This document shows, piece by piece, positions 15,925 through 23,232 of a stretch of 27,832 nucleotides of DNA. The notes beneath the pieces are model-generated. The model was not told where the DNA came from. It did no database searches and worked only from the letters and a program-made list of their open reading frames with translations. The stretch is taken from positions 122,286 through 150,117 of the forward strand of contig NZ_GL891989.1 in NCBI RefSeq assembly GCF_000213555.1. Direction: 5' to 3'. Position 1 is the stretch's first letter. Every line of letters starts with the position of its first letter. The position numbers and the translations under genes are program-made. Source of the stretch: Dysgonomonas gadei ATCC BAA-286. Its GTDB lineage: Bacteria; Bacteroidota; Bacteroidia; Bacteroidales; Dysgonomonadaceae.

Positions 15925-16345
15925 GTTTAGTTATCAATTTTATACTTATGGGACGTTTTGCTGACAAATGGCTATCTATGGATAATCTATTGTAGTATGC
16001 ACTTTCTATTACTATAGTTATCTGTTTATCTATATATTTTGGCGTAATAACAGTAATACCAGTCATATCTATTTCAGCCGTTTGGGCAGGCGTAAACACT
16101 TTATTATTATTTATAAACTTTCCATTACCCTCATATAGGGAACCATAAATTTCAGCTTCGTAGTATATATAAATCTTCGAACCGAAATCAACAAACTCCT
16201 TATTTGGATTTTCTTTAGTTGTATATACTGCACTAATTCTAATGTCATTGTCAGTCTCTACAATAGGGTCTGTATTATCATCCTTATCACATCCTGTAAA
16301 TACTATTAGTGATAATATACCAATAAATATTATAAATCTTTTCAT
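15920..16345 (-). CDS. Small lipoprotein B' of the mirrored module
   Basis: About 141 aa with a signal peptide and lipobox FTGC (Cys19), followed by DKDDN. It is a paralogue of the plus-strand protein at 16536-16961: shared are NPxxxFGSKIYIYY-type, GSLYEGNGKFI, a PKY segment and IVIESAYYNRLSI with its counterpart. Its frame continues upstream to 16408, but a TATATTTG box (16386-16393, minus) lies between the two ATGs. The start at 16345, at MKRFIIF with a proper signal peptide, is therefore right. Divergent from its paralogue, convergent with large lipoprotein A. Function unknown; an immunity or partner protein for the large lipoprotein is one idea. Confidence 0.7.
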   Translation of the reverse strand: MKRFIIFIGILSLIVFTGCDKDDNTDPIVETDNDIRISAVYTTKENPNKEFVDFGSKIYIYYEAEIYGSLYEGNGKFINNNKVFTPAQTAEIDMTGITVITPKYIDKQITIVIESAYYNRLSIDSHLSAKRPISIKLITKP

Positions 16346-16385
16346 AGCAATATAAATATATGTTATTACTTGATTTTGATTCATA

Positions 16386-16393
16386 CAAATATA
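16386..16393 (-). promoter_or_regulatory. -7 box of lipoprotein gene B'
   Basis: The minus strand reads TATATTTG, leaving a leader of about 35 nt. No exact -33 element is seen. Confidence 0.45.
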
Positions 16394-16500
16394 AATATTT
16401 ACTCTCAAATATATCCGGTTTTTGGAGTAATTTTCATAGAGGAATTAATCGCAATAAGGTAAGAGGTTAAATATAATAATCTAACTAAGTTTATATTTTG

Positions 16501-16508
16501 TATATTTG
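16501..16508 (+). promoter_or_regulatory. -7 box of lipoprotein gene B
   Basis: TATATTTG, 27 bp upstream of the ATG, the same octamer as the divergent B' promoter. The -33 element is not recognisable. Confidence 0.45.
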
Positions 16509-16535
16509 ATACAGAAAATTAAAACCTAAAACTTT

Positions 16536-16961
16536 ATGAAAAAGATTGGATTTATAGGGCTGTTGATACTAACTAGTATTTCATATTCATGCAATGATGA
16601 TAACAAAAATGAGGTTGTTGATAAGAATATCAATGTAAGTGTATTTTTTCTAAAAGAAAATAGCTTTACAGAAAATCCTGATATAGGTTCAAATATTTAT
16701 ATATATTATGGATATGACTCAATGGATTTCTTTGGTTCAATTTATAAAGGGGATGGGAAATTTATAAAAAATGACAAGGAATATATACCAGACCAATCAG
16801 ATATAGTTAATAATAATGGCATGAATACTATACAGCCTAAATATTTAGAAGAGATGTTTACTGTTGTTGTCGTCAGCAATTATTATAAAGATAGAATAGC
16901 TATGCACACATATTCAGGAAAAGAATATCCTATAAATTGCAAGATTATCAATAATCCTTAA
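16536..16961 (+). CDS. Small lipoprotein B of the mirrored module
   Basis: 141 aa, signal peptide with lipobox SYSC (Cys19) followed by NDDN. Paralogous to B' at the same length, with matching GSNIYIYYGY, FGSIYKGDGKFI, QPKYLEEMFTVVVVSNYYKDRIA and PINCKI segments. Probably a small beta-rich domain anchored by lipid. It is convergent with large lipoprotein A', sharing a terminator, as B' is with A. No known family recognised. Confidence 0.7.
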   Translation: MKKIGFIGLLILTSISYSCNDDNKNEVVDKNINVSVFFLKENSFTENPDIGSNIYIYYGYDSMDFFGSIYKGDGKFIKNDKEYIPDQSDIVNNNGMNTIQPKYLEEMFTVVVVSNYYKDRIAMHTYSGKEYPINCKIINNP

Positions 16962-16964
16962 AAG

Positions 16965-16996
16965 AATAGAGGCTGCCATAACTAACAGCCTCTATT
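16965..16996. terminator. Bidirectional terminator between lipoprotein genes B and A'
   Basis: AATAGAGGCTG (16965-16975) pairs perfectly with CAGCCTCTATT (16986-16996), with a 10-nt loop, between two convergent stop codons. Confidence 0.7.
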
Positions 16997-17012
16997 ATAC
17001 AAATAGATTTGA

Positions 17013-18593
17013 TCATTTTGCACCAACAAGCTTAGGTGCAATGAATATTTGAAAATCTCCAGATGTATATTTTTGATTGAAATTAAGATCTCGATTTTCG
17101 CCTCTACCTCCTCCTCGTAGCTGTCTGCGTATAAGATCTTTATTGTGAATTATATTATCTCCAAAATTAACTATGATATCTCCTAATTTATCACTACTCA
17201 AAGTCGTTGTCACCTGATAAGTCACTGTTTTTGTGGTCTCAGCACTAGCTCCAAATTTTAAACCTTTTTTCACTTTTTCCCCCCAACTTTCATCAAACCC
17301 AAAATTTGTTGCGAATTTTGTAGCTGTCGATTGGGTACTAACTGTTGATTGGGAAGGATCATATTCTTCAACAGATATTCTTATTGTAGGACTTATATTC
17401 TCAAGATCCCATTCGAAAAGGGGTTGTGAAACCTTTAAATAGTTACAACTCAAATGACTGAAAATAGCCCTAGGAGCATTACTTCCTATTCCTGTATATG
17501 CAGGATTTGGTTTAGTTTGAGCAGAAAATAAATCATAACCCGAAGCTCTGATTATTTTAAGCATTTCATTACCAGTGCCTAATATGTTTCCTATGTATAA
17601 TTTAACATGGAATTCAAATTCACCATCTGTCCATGCTGTTAGATTTCCGCTTCTATCTGGTTTCTGAGTTGGATCTCCAGTCTGATCTGCTATTTTTCTT
17701 ATAATTCCTTGAGCATCTCCAGTAACAGGATCTCCTAGAAGTTGAAAGCCTACTATATGTTCTATATAATCGTAATTGAATACTCCTTTAGTTTGCGTTG
17801 GGGTCATATTATAATAAATATAATCACGTTGCCATCCACTATAATTACTATATATATCATAAGATTGATATACTTTCTCTAAATCAGTAGGTATAGTATA
17901 TCCGTCAACTACAATAGACTTTGTGTTCAAGTTTTTTTTAGCTTCTGAGTTATTATAATCCTCATGGATAAAAGCAAATGAAGTTTTTTTACCTATACTT
18001 GATTTTAAGGTTTTAGTTGCATTCGGATTCCACACAATACGCTCATTCTCTTTTACAACTACAACAGGGAAGAGTGGGATATATTGACCTTCTAATATCC
18101 ATTCTTCACCCGACACATCAATCATCGGAACATCATTCGTATTTGTTGTTCGTATGGCTACTTGTGGAATTTCTTTAGTTATATCCCATAATTCGGCTGA
18201 AAATGTATTATCAGGCAATTCAGGAACAAACATTGTTAATGTTGGCAATTTCTCTTTTATTAAATTAAAAGTGTTAGAATCAATGTAATTAAGCATCAAA
18301 TCGTCAAAGGTTTGTCCGTCGTCTAAAGGAATTTCGTTAATTAATAAATACATTACATCATAATCATAATTAAACTTTTTAAGCGATTCGTCTTTAATGA
18401 GTTTTCTTGCACTTTGATTCTCAGCTAAAACATTGACTAATGCTCTTGCAAATTCAGCCTTTAGAGGATAATTTACATCGGTTAATCTGGCTACTTCTTG
18501 CGACTCATTATTGCTTGTAGGTTGCGATAAATCATCTTGACTACAACTGGCAAAAAGTATTACAATACTAAATAAAAAAATGATTTTTCTCAT
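17013..18593 (-). CDS. Large lipoprotein A' of the mirrored module
   Basis: 526 aa, signal peptide with lipobox FASC (Cys17) and SQDD after it. A paralogue of the protein at 14267-15856, roughly 40 percent identical by eye. Shared features are FARALVNVL, FNYDYDVMYLLI, MLNYID, MFVPELPDNTFSAE, GWQRDYIYYNMTPTQT, WTDGEFEFHVKLYIGNI and QPLFEWDLEN. The Ser/Thr-rich stretch (about 420-480, with FATNFGFDESWGEK and GLKFGASAETTKT) recurs here and is the conserved oddity of the pair. The C-terminus differs, with an Arg/Gly-rich RRQLRGGGRGENRD. Two diverged copies kept intact argue that both are selected. Confidence 0.75.
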   Translation of the reverse strand: MRKIIFLFSIVILFASCSQDDLSQPTSNNESQEVARLTDVNYPLKAEFARALVNVLAENQSARKLIKDESLKKFNYDYDVMYLLINEIPLDDGQTFDDLMLNYIDSNTFNLIKEKLPTLTMFVPELPDNTFSAELWDITKEIPQVAIRTTNTNDVPMIDVSGEEWILEGQYIPLFPVVVVKENERIVWNPNATKTLKSSIGKKTSFAFIHEDYNNSEAKKNLNTKSIVVDGYTIPTDLEKVYQSYDIYSNYSGWQRDYIYYNMTPTQTKGVFNYDYIEHIVGFQLLGDPVTGDAQGIIRKIADQTGDPTQKPDRSGNLTAWTDGEFEFHVKLYIGNILGTGNEMLKIIRASGYDLFSAQTKPNPAYTGIGSNAPRAIFSHLSCNYLKVSQPLFEWDLENISPTIRISVEEYDPSQSTVSTQSTATKFATNFGFDESWGEKVKKGLKFGASAETTKTVTYQVTTTLSSDKLGDIIVNFGDNIIHNKDLIRRQLRGGGRGENRDLNFNQKYTSGDFQIFIAPKLVGAK

Positions 18594-18758
18594 AATCTTA
18601 AGATTTTAAGTTAGATATTGCTAATATTTTTAATAAAGAGAGCGTTAAATAGTTTTAATTAAGGTCTTGTAACTTCATTCGATATTATTTAAAACAATTT
18701 AACTTAATAGAGGGTTTACTCATTGACTTATATTAACAACTTTCTTTATGTCTTATTC

Positions 18759-19757
18759 TTAATTGTTTCTATTTATCAAATTAACAATTACTTTTACCAT
18801 CACATCTTTTTCCTCAGTCTTACTCTCTGCAATCATCAAAGTAAGAGCTACTAAGGTGTTATTTTCTATCAATCTTGAACTATCTGACTTATATAAGATG
18901 CCATTGTTTTCTAAAAACCATAAGAAGAGAAATGCTGCAATCCGTTTGTTGCCATCACTAAAAGAATGGTTTTTAACAACTAAATATAATAACATTGCTG
19001 CTTTTTCTTCTACACTTGGATATAAATCTTCTCCACCAAAGGTCTGATAAATGGTACTAATAGAACTTTTGAACGATTCGTCTTTTTCATTTCCAAAAAG
19101 ACCTCCGCTGCCGAACTTTTCCCGCAAAGTTTCTATTGCTTCCATTGCGTTATCATAATTTGCATGGAATACCTCTTCTGTTGTAGTATTATCTATTTCA
19201 AGAGATTGATAATCATATTTGTCTAATGTATCAAGGGCATAAGTATAATCACTAATTACCTGCAATATATCATTGGCTTGTTCCTTTGTTGTTTCGCTTC
19301 TGGTCGCTATTCCTGTTAATACCTTTATAGAAGCCAACGCTTCTTGCAATTGCTTTACTTTAGCTTGTTCATTGACAACAAAACCTTTTACAAGATAGTC
19401 TTTTAGAACTTTATTTGACCAAATACGGAATAATGTTGCATTTTTTGAATTAACTCTATATCCGACAGATAGGATTGCATCCAGATTATAAAATTTAGTC
19501 TGGTATTGCTGTTTACCATCGTTACCCATATGTTCCAAAATGGAACATGTGCTATTCTCGTCTAATTCATTTGATTTATATATATTATTTAGATGTTTTG
19601 TTATAGCAGGACGCTTTGTGCCAAATAGATTAGCTATTTGAGCCTGTGTTAGCCATACTGTTTCTTTTTCTAAAGTAACATCTAATTGTGTATTACCATC
19701 GGGTGTTTGATATATTATAATTTGGCTATCACCGATTTTCAATTCTCCTTTATTCAT
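18759..19757 (-). CDS. RhuM-Fic/DOC fusion protein
   Basis: 332 aa. The N-terminal RhuM domain (about 1-130) has VWLTQAQIANLFGTKRPAI, SILEHMG, YNLDAILSVGYRVNS and FRIWSNKVLKDYL. The C-terminal Fic/DOC domain carries HSFSDGNKR (264-272), the catalytic His loop in its DOC-like form with Lys instead of the second Gly. Fic/DOC proteins modify targets by AMP or phosphate transfer. Fused RhuM proteins are common on mobile elements and near restriction systems, but their target is unknown. It starts 10 bp downstream of the integrase, so the two are likely co-transcribed and it may stabilise or regulate the element. No separate antitoxin gene is seen. Confidence 0.85.
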   Translation of the reverse strand: MNKGELKIGDSQIIIYQTPDGNTQLDVTLEKETVWLTQAQIANLFGTKRPAITKHLNNIYKSNELDENSTCSILEHMGNDGKQQYQTKFYNLDAILSVGYRVNSKNATLFRIWSNKVLKDYLVKGFVVNEQAKVKQLQEALASIKVLTGIATRSETTKEQANDILQVISDYTYALDTLDKYDYQSLEIDNTTTEEVFHANYDNAMEAIETLREKFGSGGLFGNEKDESFKSSISTIYQTFGGEDLYPSVEEKAAMLLYLVVKNHSFSDGNKRIAAFLFLWFLENNGILYKSDSSRLIENNTLVALTLMIAESKTEEKDVMVKVIVNLINRNN

Positions 19758-19767
19758 GGTTATATGT

Positions 19768-20943
19768 TTATTCTAAGCTAATTTCAGGCAATGAATTTAC
19801 GGCTTTTTCTTTTAATGAATCTACCGCACGGGTATATTTCTCAGTGTGTTTCAGCCCACTATGCCCTAAAAGTGATGCTACTGTTTTTATATCAGTCTGG
19901 CATTCTCCCAATAAATTGACTGCAAATGAATGCCTGGCACAATGCCAAGTAATGTGCTTATCGATTCCTGCACGGGCAACCCACGTTCTTAGAGCTTTCA
20001 AACATCCTGTATGACTTGGTAATTTGAATATATAATCATCTTTCTTAGGCTTTTCTCCGATAAGGCTTAATAAGGTGTGGCTAAGAGGAATAATGACGAT
20101 GGAATTTTTCGAGTGGCCTTTTGTTTTAGCTTGTTCAAACTTGATTCTCTTACTCGAATAGTCTACATTGCTATATCTTAAGTCAACGACATCACAATAT
20201 CTTAATCCCGCATATAAGCAGAAGAGAAAAGCTCTTTTTATATCACCATTCTGATACGGAGTCTTAGCAAGCTGTTGTATTTCTTCTAATGTTAGTACAT
20301 CCTTAGTTAAAGCACTATCATCAACTACACATGTAACTCCATTACAAGGGTTTTTAAGGAATATATCTTTTTCGGTTGCATGTTTAATTACTTTCTTAAA
20401 GCGTTGGAAATATCCTCTCGCACCTTCTCCCACAGATCGGCTTTGTAAATATTCGACAAACTTAATCATCATATCTTTATCTATCTGATCGGGGCGAATA
20501 TTGACTTTTAATGCAGGGTAGTATTCAGATAAGAAATCTTTGAATCGCTGGAGGCACCCTTCCATCATACGAATATCTTTCTTTGTGTAAGCATCTACAT
20601 AGGACTGATAATAGTCAATGAAATTTATTTTTTGTTTCACCGGAGATACTTTACCATGCTTTTGGTTAACTAATTCTCTTTCTTTGTCTGTTCGAATTTC
20701 ACTAGCCAAAGCTAGAGTTTCTTTGTTTTTCTGGCGTTCTTCTGGTGTTCTTGGATTTGCTAAAAGATATAACCCTAAATATTCTTTGCTTCGTATATGT
20801 TTTATTTTTTCTTTACCTGTATTTTCATCAACCACTTTATTATATCCCATGTAGTATTCAAGATATAAACTTTGCCTGCCATCCGCTAATGCTTTTTGCT
20901 GTAATTTGGGATTTTCTTTAGTTTTTGTTTGAATCTTAGCCAT
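19768..20943 (-). CDS. Tyrosine recombinase / integrase of the tRNA-Leu element
   Basis: 391 aa with the full layout: an N-terminal arm-binding part (1-100), a core-binding SAM-like domain (about 105-205) and the catalytic domain. Catalytic residues are Arg248 (AGLRYCD), His334 and Arg337 (WHCARHSFA), His361 (LLGHSG) and Tyr370 (EKYTRAV). It would recombine the 14-bp core in the tRNA with the copy on the circular element. It is the last gene before the right end, reading inward. A TACCTTTG box (20990-20997) precedes it, and the arm-type repeat at 21015-21036 sits just upstream of that box. The enzyme could therefore repress its own gene. Confidence 0.95.
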   Translation of the reverse strand: MAKIQTKTKENPKLQQKALADGRQSLYLEYYMGYNKVVDENTGKEKIKHIRSKEYLGLYLLANPRTPEERQKNKETLALASEIRTDKERELVNQKHGKVSPVKQKINFIDYYQSYVDAYTKKDIRMMEGCLQRFKDFLSEYYPALKVNIRPDQIDKDMMIKFVEYLQSRSVGEGARGYFQRFKKVIKHATEKDIFLKNPCNGVTCVVDDSALTKDVLTLEEIQQLAKTPYQNGDIKRAFLFCLYAGLRYCDVVDLRYSNVDYSSKRIKFEQAKTKGHSKNSIVIIPLSHTLLSLIGEKPKKDDYIFKLPSHTGCLKALRTWVARAGIDKHITWHCARHSFAVNLLGECQTDIKTVASLLGHSGLKHTEKYTRAVDSLKEKAVNSLPEISLE

Positions 20944-20989
20944 TATTATAAGATTTTGAGGTTGTATTCTCTTTCTTAACTCTTATTGA

Positions 20990-20997
20990 CAAAGGTA
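20990..20997 (-). promoter_or_regulatory. -7 box of the integrase gene
   Basis: The minus strand reads TACCTTTG, 46 bp upstream of the ATG. The putative -33 region falls on the integrase arm-type repeat. Confidence 0.5.
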
Positions 20998-21014
20998 AAA
21001 TAATATTTCAATTG

Positions 21015-21036
21015 GGGTGTAAAAAAGGTGTAAAAA
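21015..21036. repeat. Right arm-type direct repeat (putative integrase arm site)
   Basis: A 22-bp copy identical to 4927-4948, again two GGTGTAAAAA-like units in the same orientation, 115 bp inside the right core. Confidence 0.7.
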
Positions 21037-21109
21037 ATAACACAAAATACTCAAATTAAGGAAAAATAGAACTTTACAAAAAGAATATAAATATCTAAAT
21101 ATTAAATAT

Positions 21110-22732
21110 TTATATTCTTTTGATTGGATGGTGTTTAGTAGGTTTTGTATCGGCTCTGGGTACTGAGATGGAGAAAGTTGAAAAACTCTCTCCGTTTTTT
21201 CTTTTTTTACCTCGTAACTCATTGGTTTGTTTATATATTAAATCCAATACAGAATTATAAGAATTGGTTCGATATGAATTTCCATCAAAAACTACTTTTT
21301 CGGGAAACATTGAACTTAATAGCTTACATTTTACTTCGACCTTACCCTCTTTTATGTAGTAATCCATTCTGTCTATCAAGTCAATAGAGTATTTCAATTT
21401 TGGTTCGATATTAGAACGGTTTAGGTTTTCTTCTATTGTCTTTTTTTCTTGAATGACTGCAATTTCTTTTTTATATCTCTCCTTCATTCTATCGTAATCA
21501 TCCTGTTTTATTTTTTCATCCATATACATATCCTCTAACTTACTTCTTCTTTCTTCTATTCGCATAATTTCAATATCAAATTTTTGAATATCAATTTCCT
21601 TTTCTTCATTATTTGTTTTATTCAAAAAATTTAAGGCTTCTGTATATAACTTTAATACTTCTTTATTGGGTTTTAATGATGATATATATTTAGTAAATCC
21701 TTCAATAGCATTTTCAGCCCTACATCTAAAATGTTTTCCATCCTTACTACAATTATAGTAATAGTAAGTTCCTCCATTTCCTTTACTTGGTGCACCTGTC
21801 ATAGATGCACCACATACAGGGCATTTCAAATACTTTCTTAAAAAAGCATCAGGGTGTACTTTTTTTGATAGTTTTGGTGTCTTTTTCTTTTTCCCATCAA
21901 GAATTTCTTGTACTTTCCAAAAATTCTCAACTTCCTTTTCTGTTTTTAAGATAGGCTCATGTAACCCTTTTACATAATGAGCAGGAATAGTTTTTCGTTC
22001 ATTTGCCACATCTACAAACTCACGAACAAATATCTGTCCTATGTAAAACTGATTTCGCAACAACTCAAAAAATGAGGTTTCAGGTATCTTGTATCCTTTT
22101 CGTAGAAACTGCTTTCGTATGTAGGTTGCGGTTTCTACTCCTTTTGCCACCTCTGCAAAAATTTGACGTATTATTATAGCTTCTTCTTCAATTATTTCTA
22201 CATACTTGTTATGGTCGTCTATTTGAACATTCCGATACCCTCTTGGTGCTTTGTTTGTACATTTTCCCATTTCAGCCTTTTCATGAATACCATTTTTAGT
22301 TCTCAAAGATATCTTGTTATTCTCTGATTCTGCACTTCCTATATAAATCCCTAACATTGTTGGAAAGTCAGACGCATTATTATCTAATGGATTCACAATA
22401 GAATTTACTTCTATATTTAATTTCTTTAACTGCCTAATATTAGTTAAAGCATATTCTAAACTTCTTGAGTATCTATCCCAAGTATAGAATAGAACTACAT
22501 CAACTTCATTCTTATGTGATTTTAGGAAATTCATCATTTTCTTTATTTCGGGTCTTTTAGAAAATGTTTTAGCACTGTAATCTTCTCTAAAAGGCTCATG
22601 CAGAACATTGATATTATTTCTTCTACAATATTCTGTTAAAGATGCTTCTTGAAAATCAAGACTTGTACCTTTTGCCTGTTCATCACAACTTACTCTACAG
22701 TATATCACAGCATTTTTATATTTATTCATCAT
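21110..22732 (-). CDS. Large serine recombinase
   Basis: A 540-aa site-specific recombinase. The catalytic domain (1-150) has YCRVS with nucleophile Ser15 and DRYSRS (86-91). The recombinase domain includes KAPRGYRNV and the 220-260 segment. A zinc ribbon has Cys304, Cys307, Cys328 and Cys337, and a coiled coil spans about 380-450. Such enzymes insert and excise integrative elements. Its last codons overlap the right att core (21151-21164) and run 41 bp into the tRNA-Leu element, which supplies the tail DTKPTKHHPIKRI. Without that element the frame would enter the antisense of tRNA-Leu, reading GIEPAWK then stop. The upstream 45-aa ORF ends 6 bp before this start and is probably in the same operon. 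Met1 or Met2 could be the start. Confidence 0.92.
   Translation of the reverse strand: MMNKYKNAVIYCRVSCDEQAKGTSLDFQEASLTEYCRRNNINVLHEPFREDYSAKTFSKRPEIKKMMNFLKSHKNEVDVVLFYTWDRYSRSLEYALTNIRQLKKLNIEVNSIVNPLDNNASDFPTMLGIYIGSAESENNKISLRTKNGIHEKAEMGKCTNKAPRGYRNVQIDDHNKYVEIIEEEAIIIRQIFAEVAKGVETATYIRKQFLRKGYKIPETSFFELLRNQFYIGQIFVREFVDVANERKTIPAHYVKGLHEPILKTEKEVENFWKVQEILDGKKKKTPKLSKKVHPDAFLRKYLKCPVCGASMTGAPSKGNGGTYYYYNCSKDGKHFRCRAENAIEGFTKYISSLKPNKEVLKLYTEALNFLNKTNNEEKEIDIQKFDIEIMRIEERRSKLEDMYMDEKIKQDDYDRMKERYKKEIAVIQEKKTIEENLNRSNIEPKLKYSIDLIDRMDYYIKEGKVEVKCKLLSSMFPEKVVFDGNSYRTNSYNSVLDLIYKQTNELRGKKRKNGESFSTFSISVPRADTKPTKHHPIKRI
21151..21164 (+). repeat. attR core (14-bp direct repeat, right copy)
   Basis: CGGCTCTGGGTACT, identical to the tRNA-Leu end at 4866-4879. 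It lies inside the 3' part of the serine recombinase frame, on the opposite strand. Confidence 0.85.
21170..21208 (+). terminator. Displaced original terminator of tRNA-Leu
   Basis: GGAGA-A-AGTT, loop GAAA, AACT-C-TCTCC, then GTTTTTTC and more T. It begins 5 bp after the right core in the direction of tRNA transcription. Before insertion it would have directly followed the tRNA. It now lies 16 kb away, within the serine recombinase coding region. Confidence 0.65.
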
Positions 22733-22738
22733 AACTTA

Positions 22739-22876
22739 TTAATTTTCTATATTATTATTCTCTATTTGTAATTCAGCTAAAAAGAAGACAAAATCTCTTA
22801 TTAGCTTTATTTCATTATCTGTATATTTATTTTTTCCACTGTTTAAAATCTTTTTGCATACTTCTAAACTTAACAT
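22739..22876 (-). CDS. 45-aa small protein ahead of the serine recombinase
   Basis: The frame begins MLSLEVCKKILN, continues KYTDNEIKLIRDFVFFLAEL and ends at TAA, 6 bp before the recombinase start. The NEIKLIRDF...LAEL helix is reminiscent of short proteins I have seen ahead of Bacteroidetes serine recombinases. It may be a small regulator or directionality helper. Another ATG 10 bp upstream is in a different frame and gives only 19 codons. Function not known. Confidence 0.55.
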   Translation of the reverse strand: MLSLEVCKKILNSGKNKYTDNEIKLIRDFVFFLAELQIENNNIEN

Positions 22877-23232
22877 TAACTTTCATCTTATACTCTTTAT
22901 TTAGGTGTCTGTCGATTAAATATTTACTGCTGCCACAGACTACAGCAGACACAAAAAGGTCTACACTCAGCATTAACTACCGAATGTAAACAACAGGCAT
23001 ACAAGATATTTCTTGCATACTACTATTACCAATTTGTGATTTTAACAAATATACCATTAATAAAATTAAAAGAGAAAAATATTTGAAAAAAAGTTAAAAA
23101 TATTTTAGAAAATTTTTCAGACCTAAGATATACAGCTAACCATACCCCGTATTTGAGTACCCCTATTTTCTTTAAAAAATATTTTGGGGATACGCAGATA
23201 GGGGGTGGGGGGTAGGGATACGCCCCCTCTAC
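22877..23232. other. Intergenic region with inverted repeats and a G-rich tract
   Basis: No gene seen. It holds GTGTCTG/CAGACAC arms around 22908-22953, an imperfect inverted repeat near 22999-23023 (GCATACAAG and CTTGCATAC), a minus-strand TATATTTG (23046-23053) that could drive the small ORF and serine recombinase, and a G-rich tract at 23186-23217. There the sequence GGGATACGC occurs twice (23187-23195, 23215-23223) around runs of 5 and 6 G. It may contain a recombination site of either serine enzyme or a terminator for the resolvase. Confidence 0.4.

Larger units (their letters stand above)
4866..21164. mobile_element. NBU-like integrative mobilizable element in tRNA-Leu, carrying Thoeris
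   Basis: The boundaries rest on a 14-bp direct repeat (CGGCTCTGGGTACT) at 4866-4879 inside the tRNA 3' end and at 21151-21164, and on a longer identical direct repeat just inside both ends. A tyrosine integrase is the last gene before the right end and reads inward. The element holds a relaxase operon and an oriT-like region but no conjugation (tra) genes, so it would need a helper. From memory, NBU1 of Bacteroides also uses a 14-bp core at a leucine tRNA, which fits. Cargo is a Thoeris operon, an AAA ATPase, a mirrored lipoprotein module and a RhuM-Fic protein. Confidence 0.85.

Noticed and set aside
16346..16408. N-terminal extension of small lipoprotein B'
   Set aside because: The -7 box TATATTTG lies inside it and the signal peptide begins at the downstream ATG.
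20983..21222. 79-codon minus-strand ORF spanning the right att site
   Set aside because: Overlaps the serine recombinase 3' end in another frame and the arm repeats; no start context.
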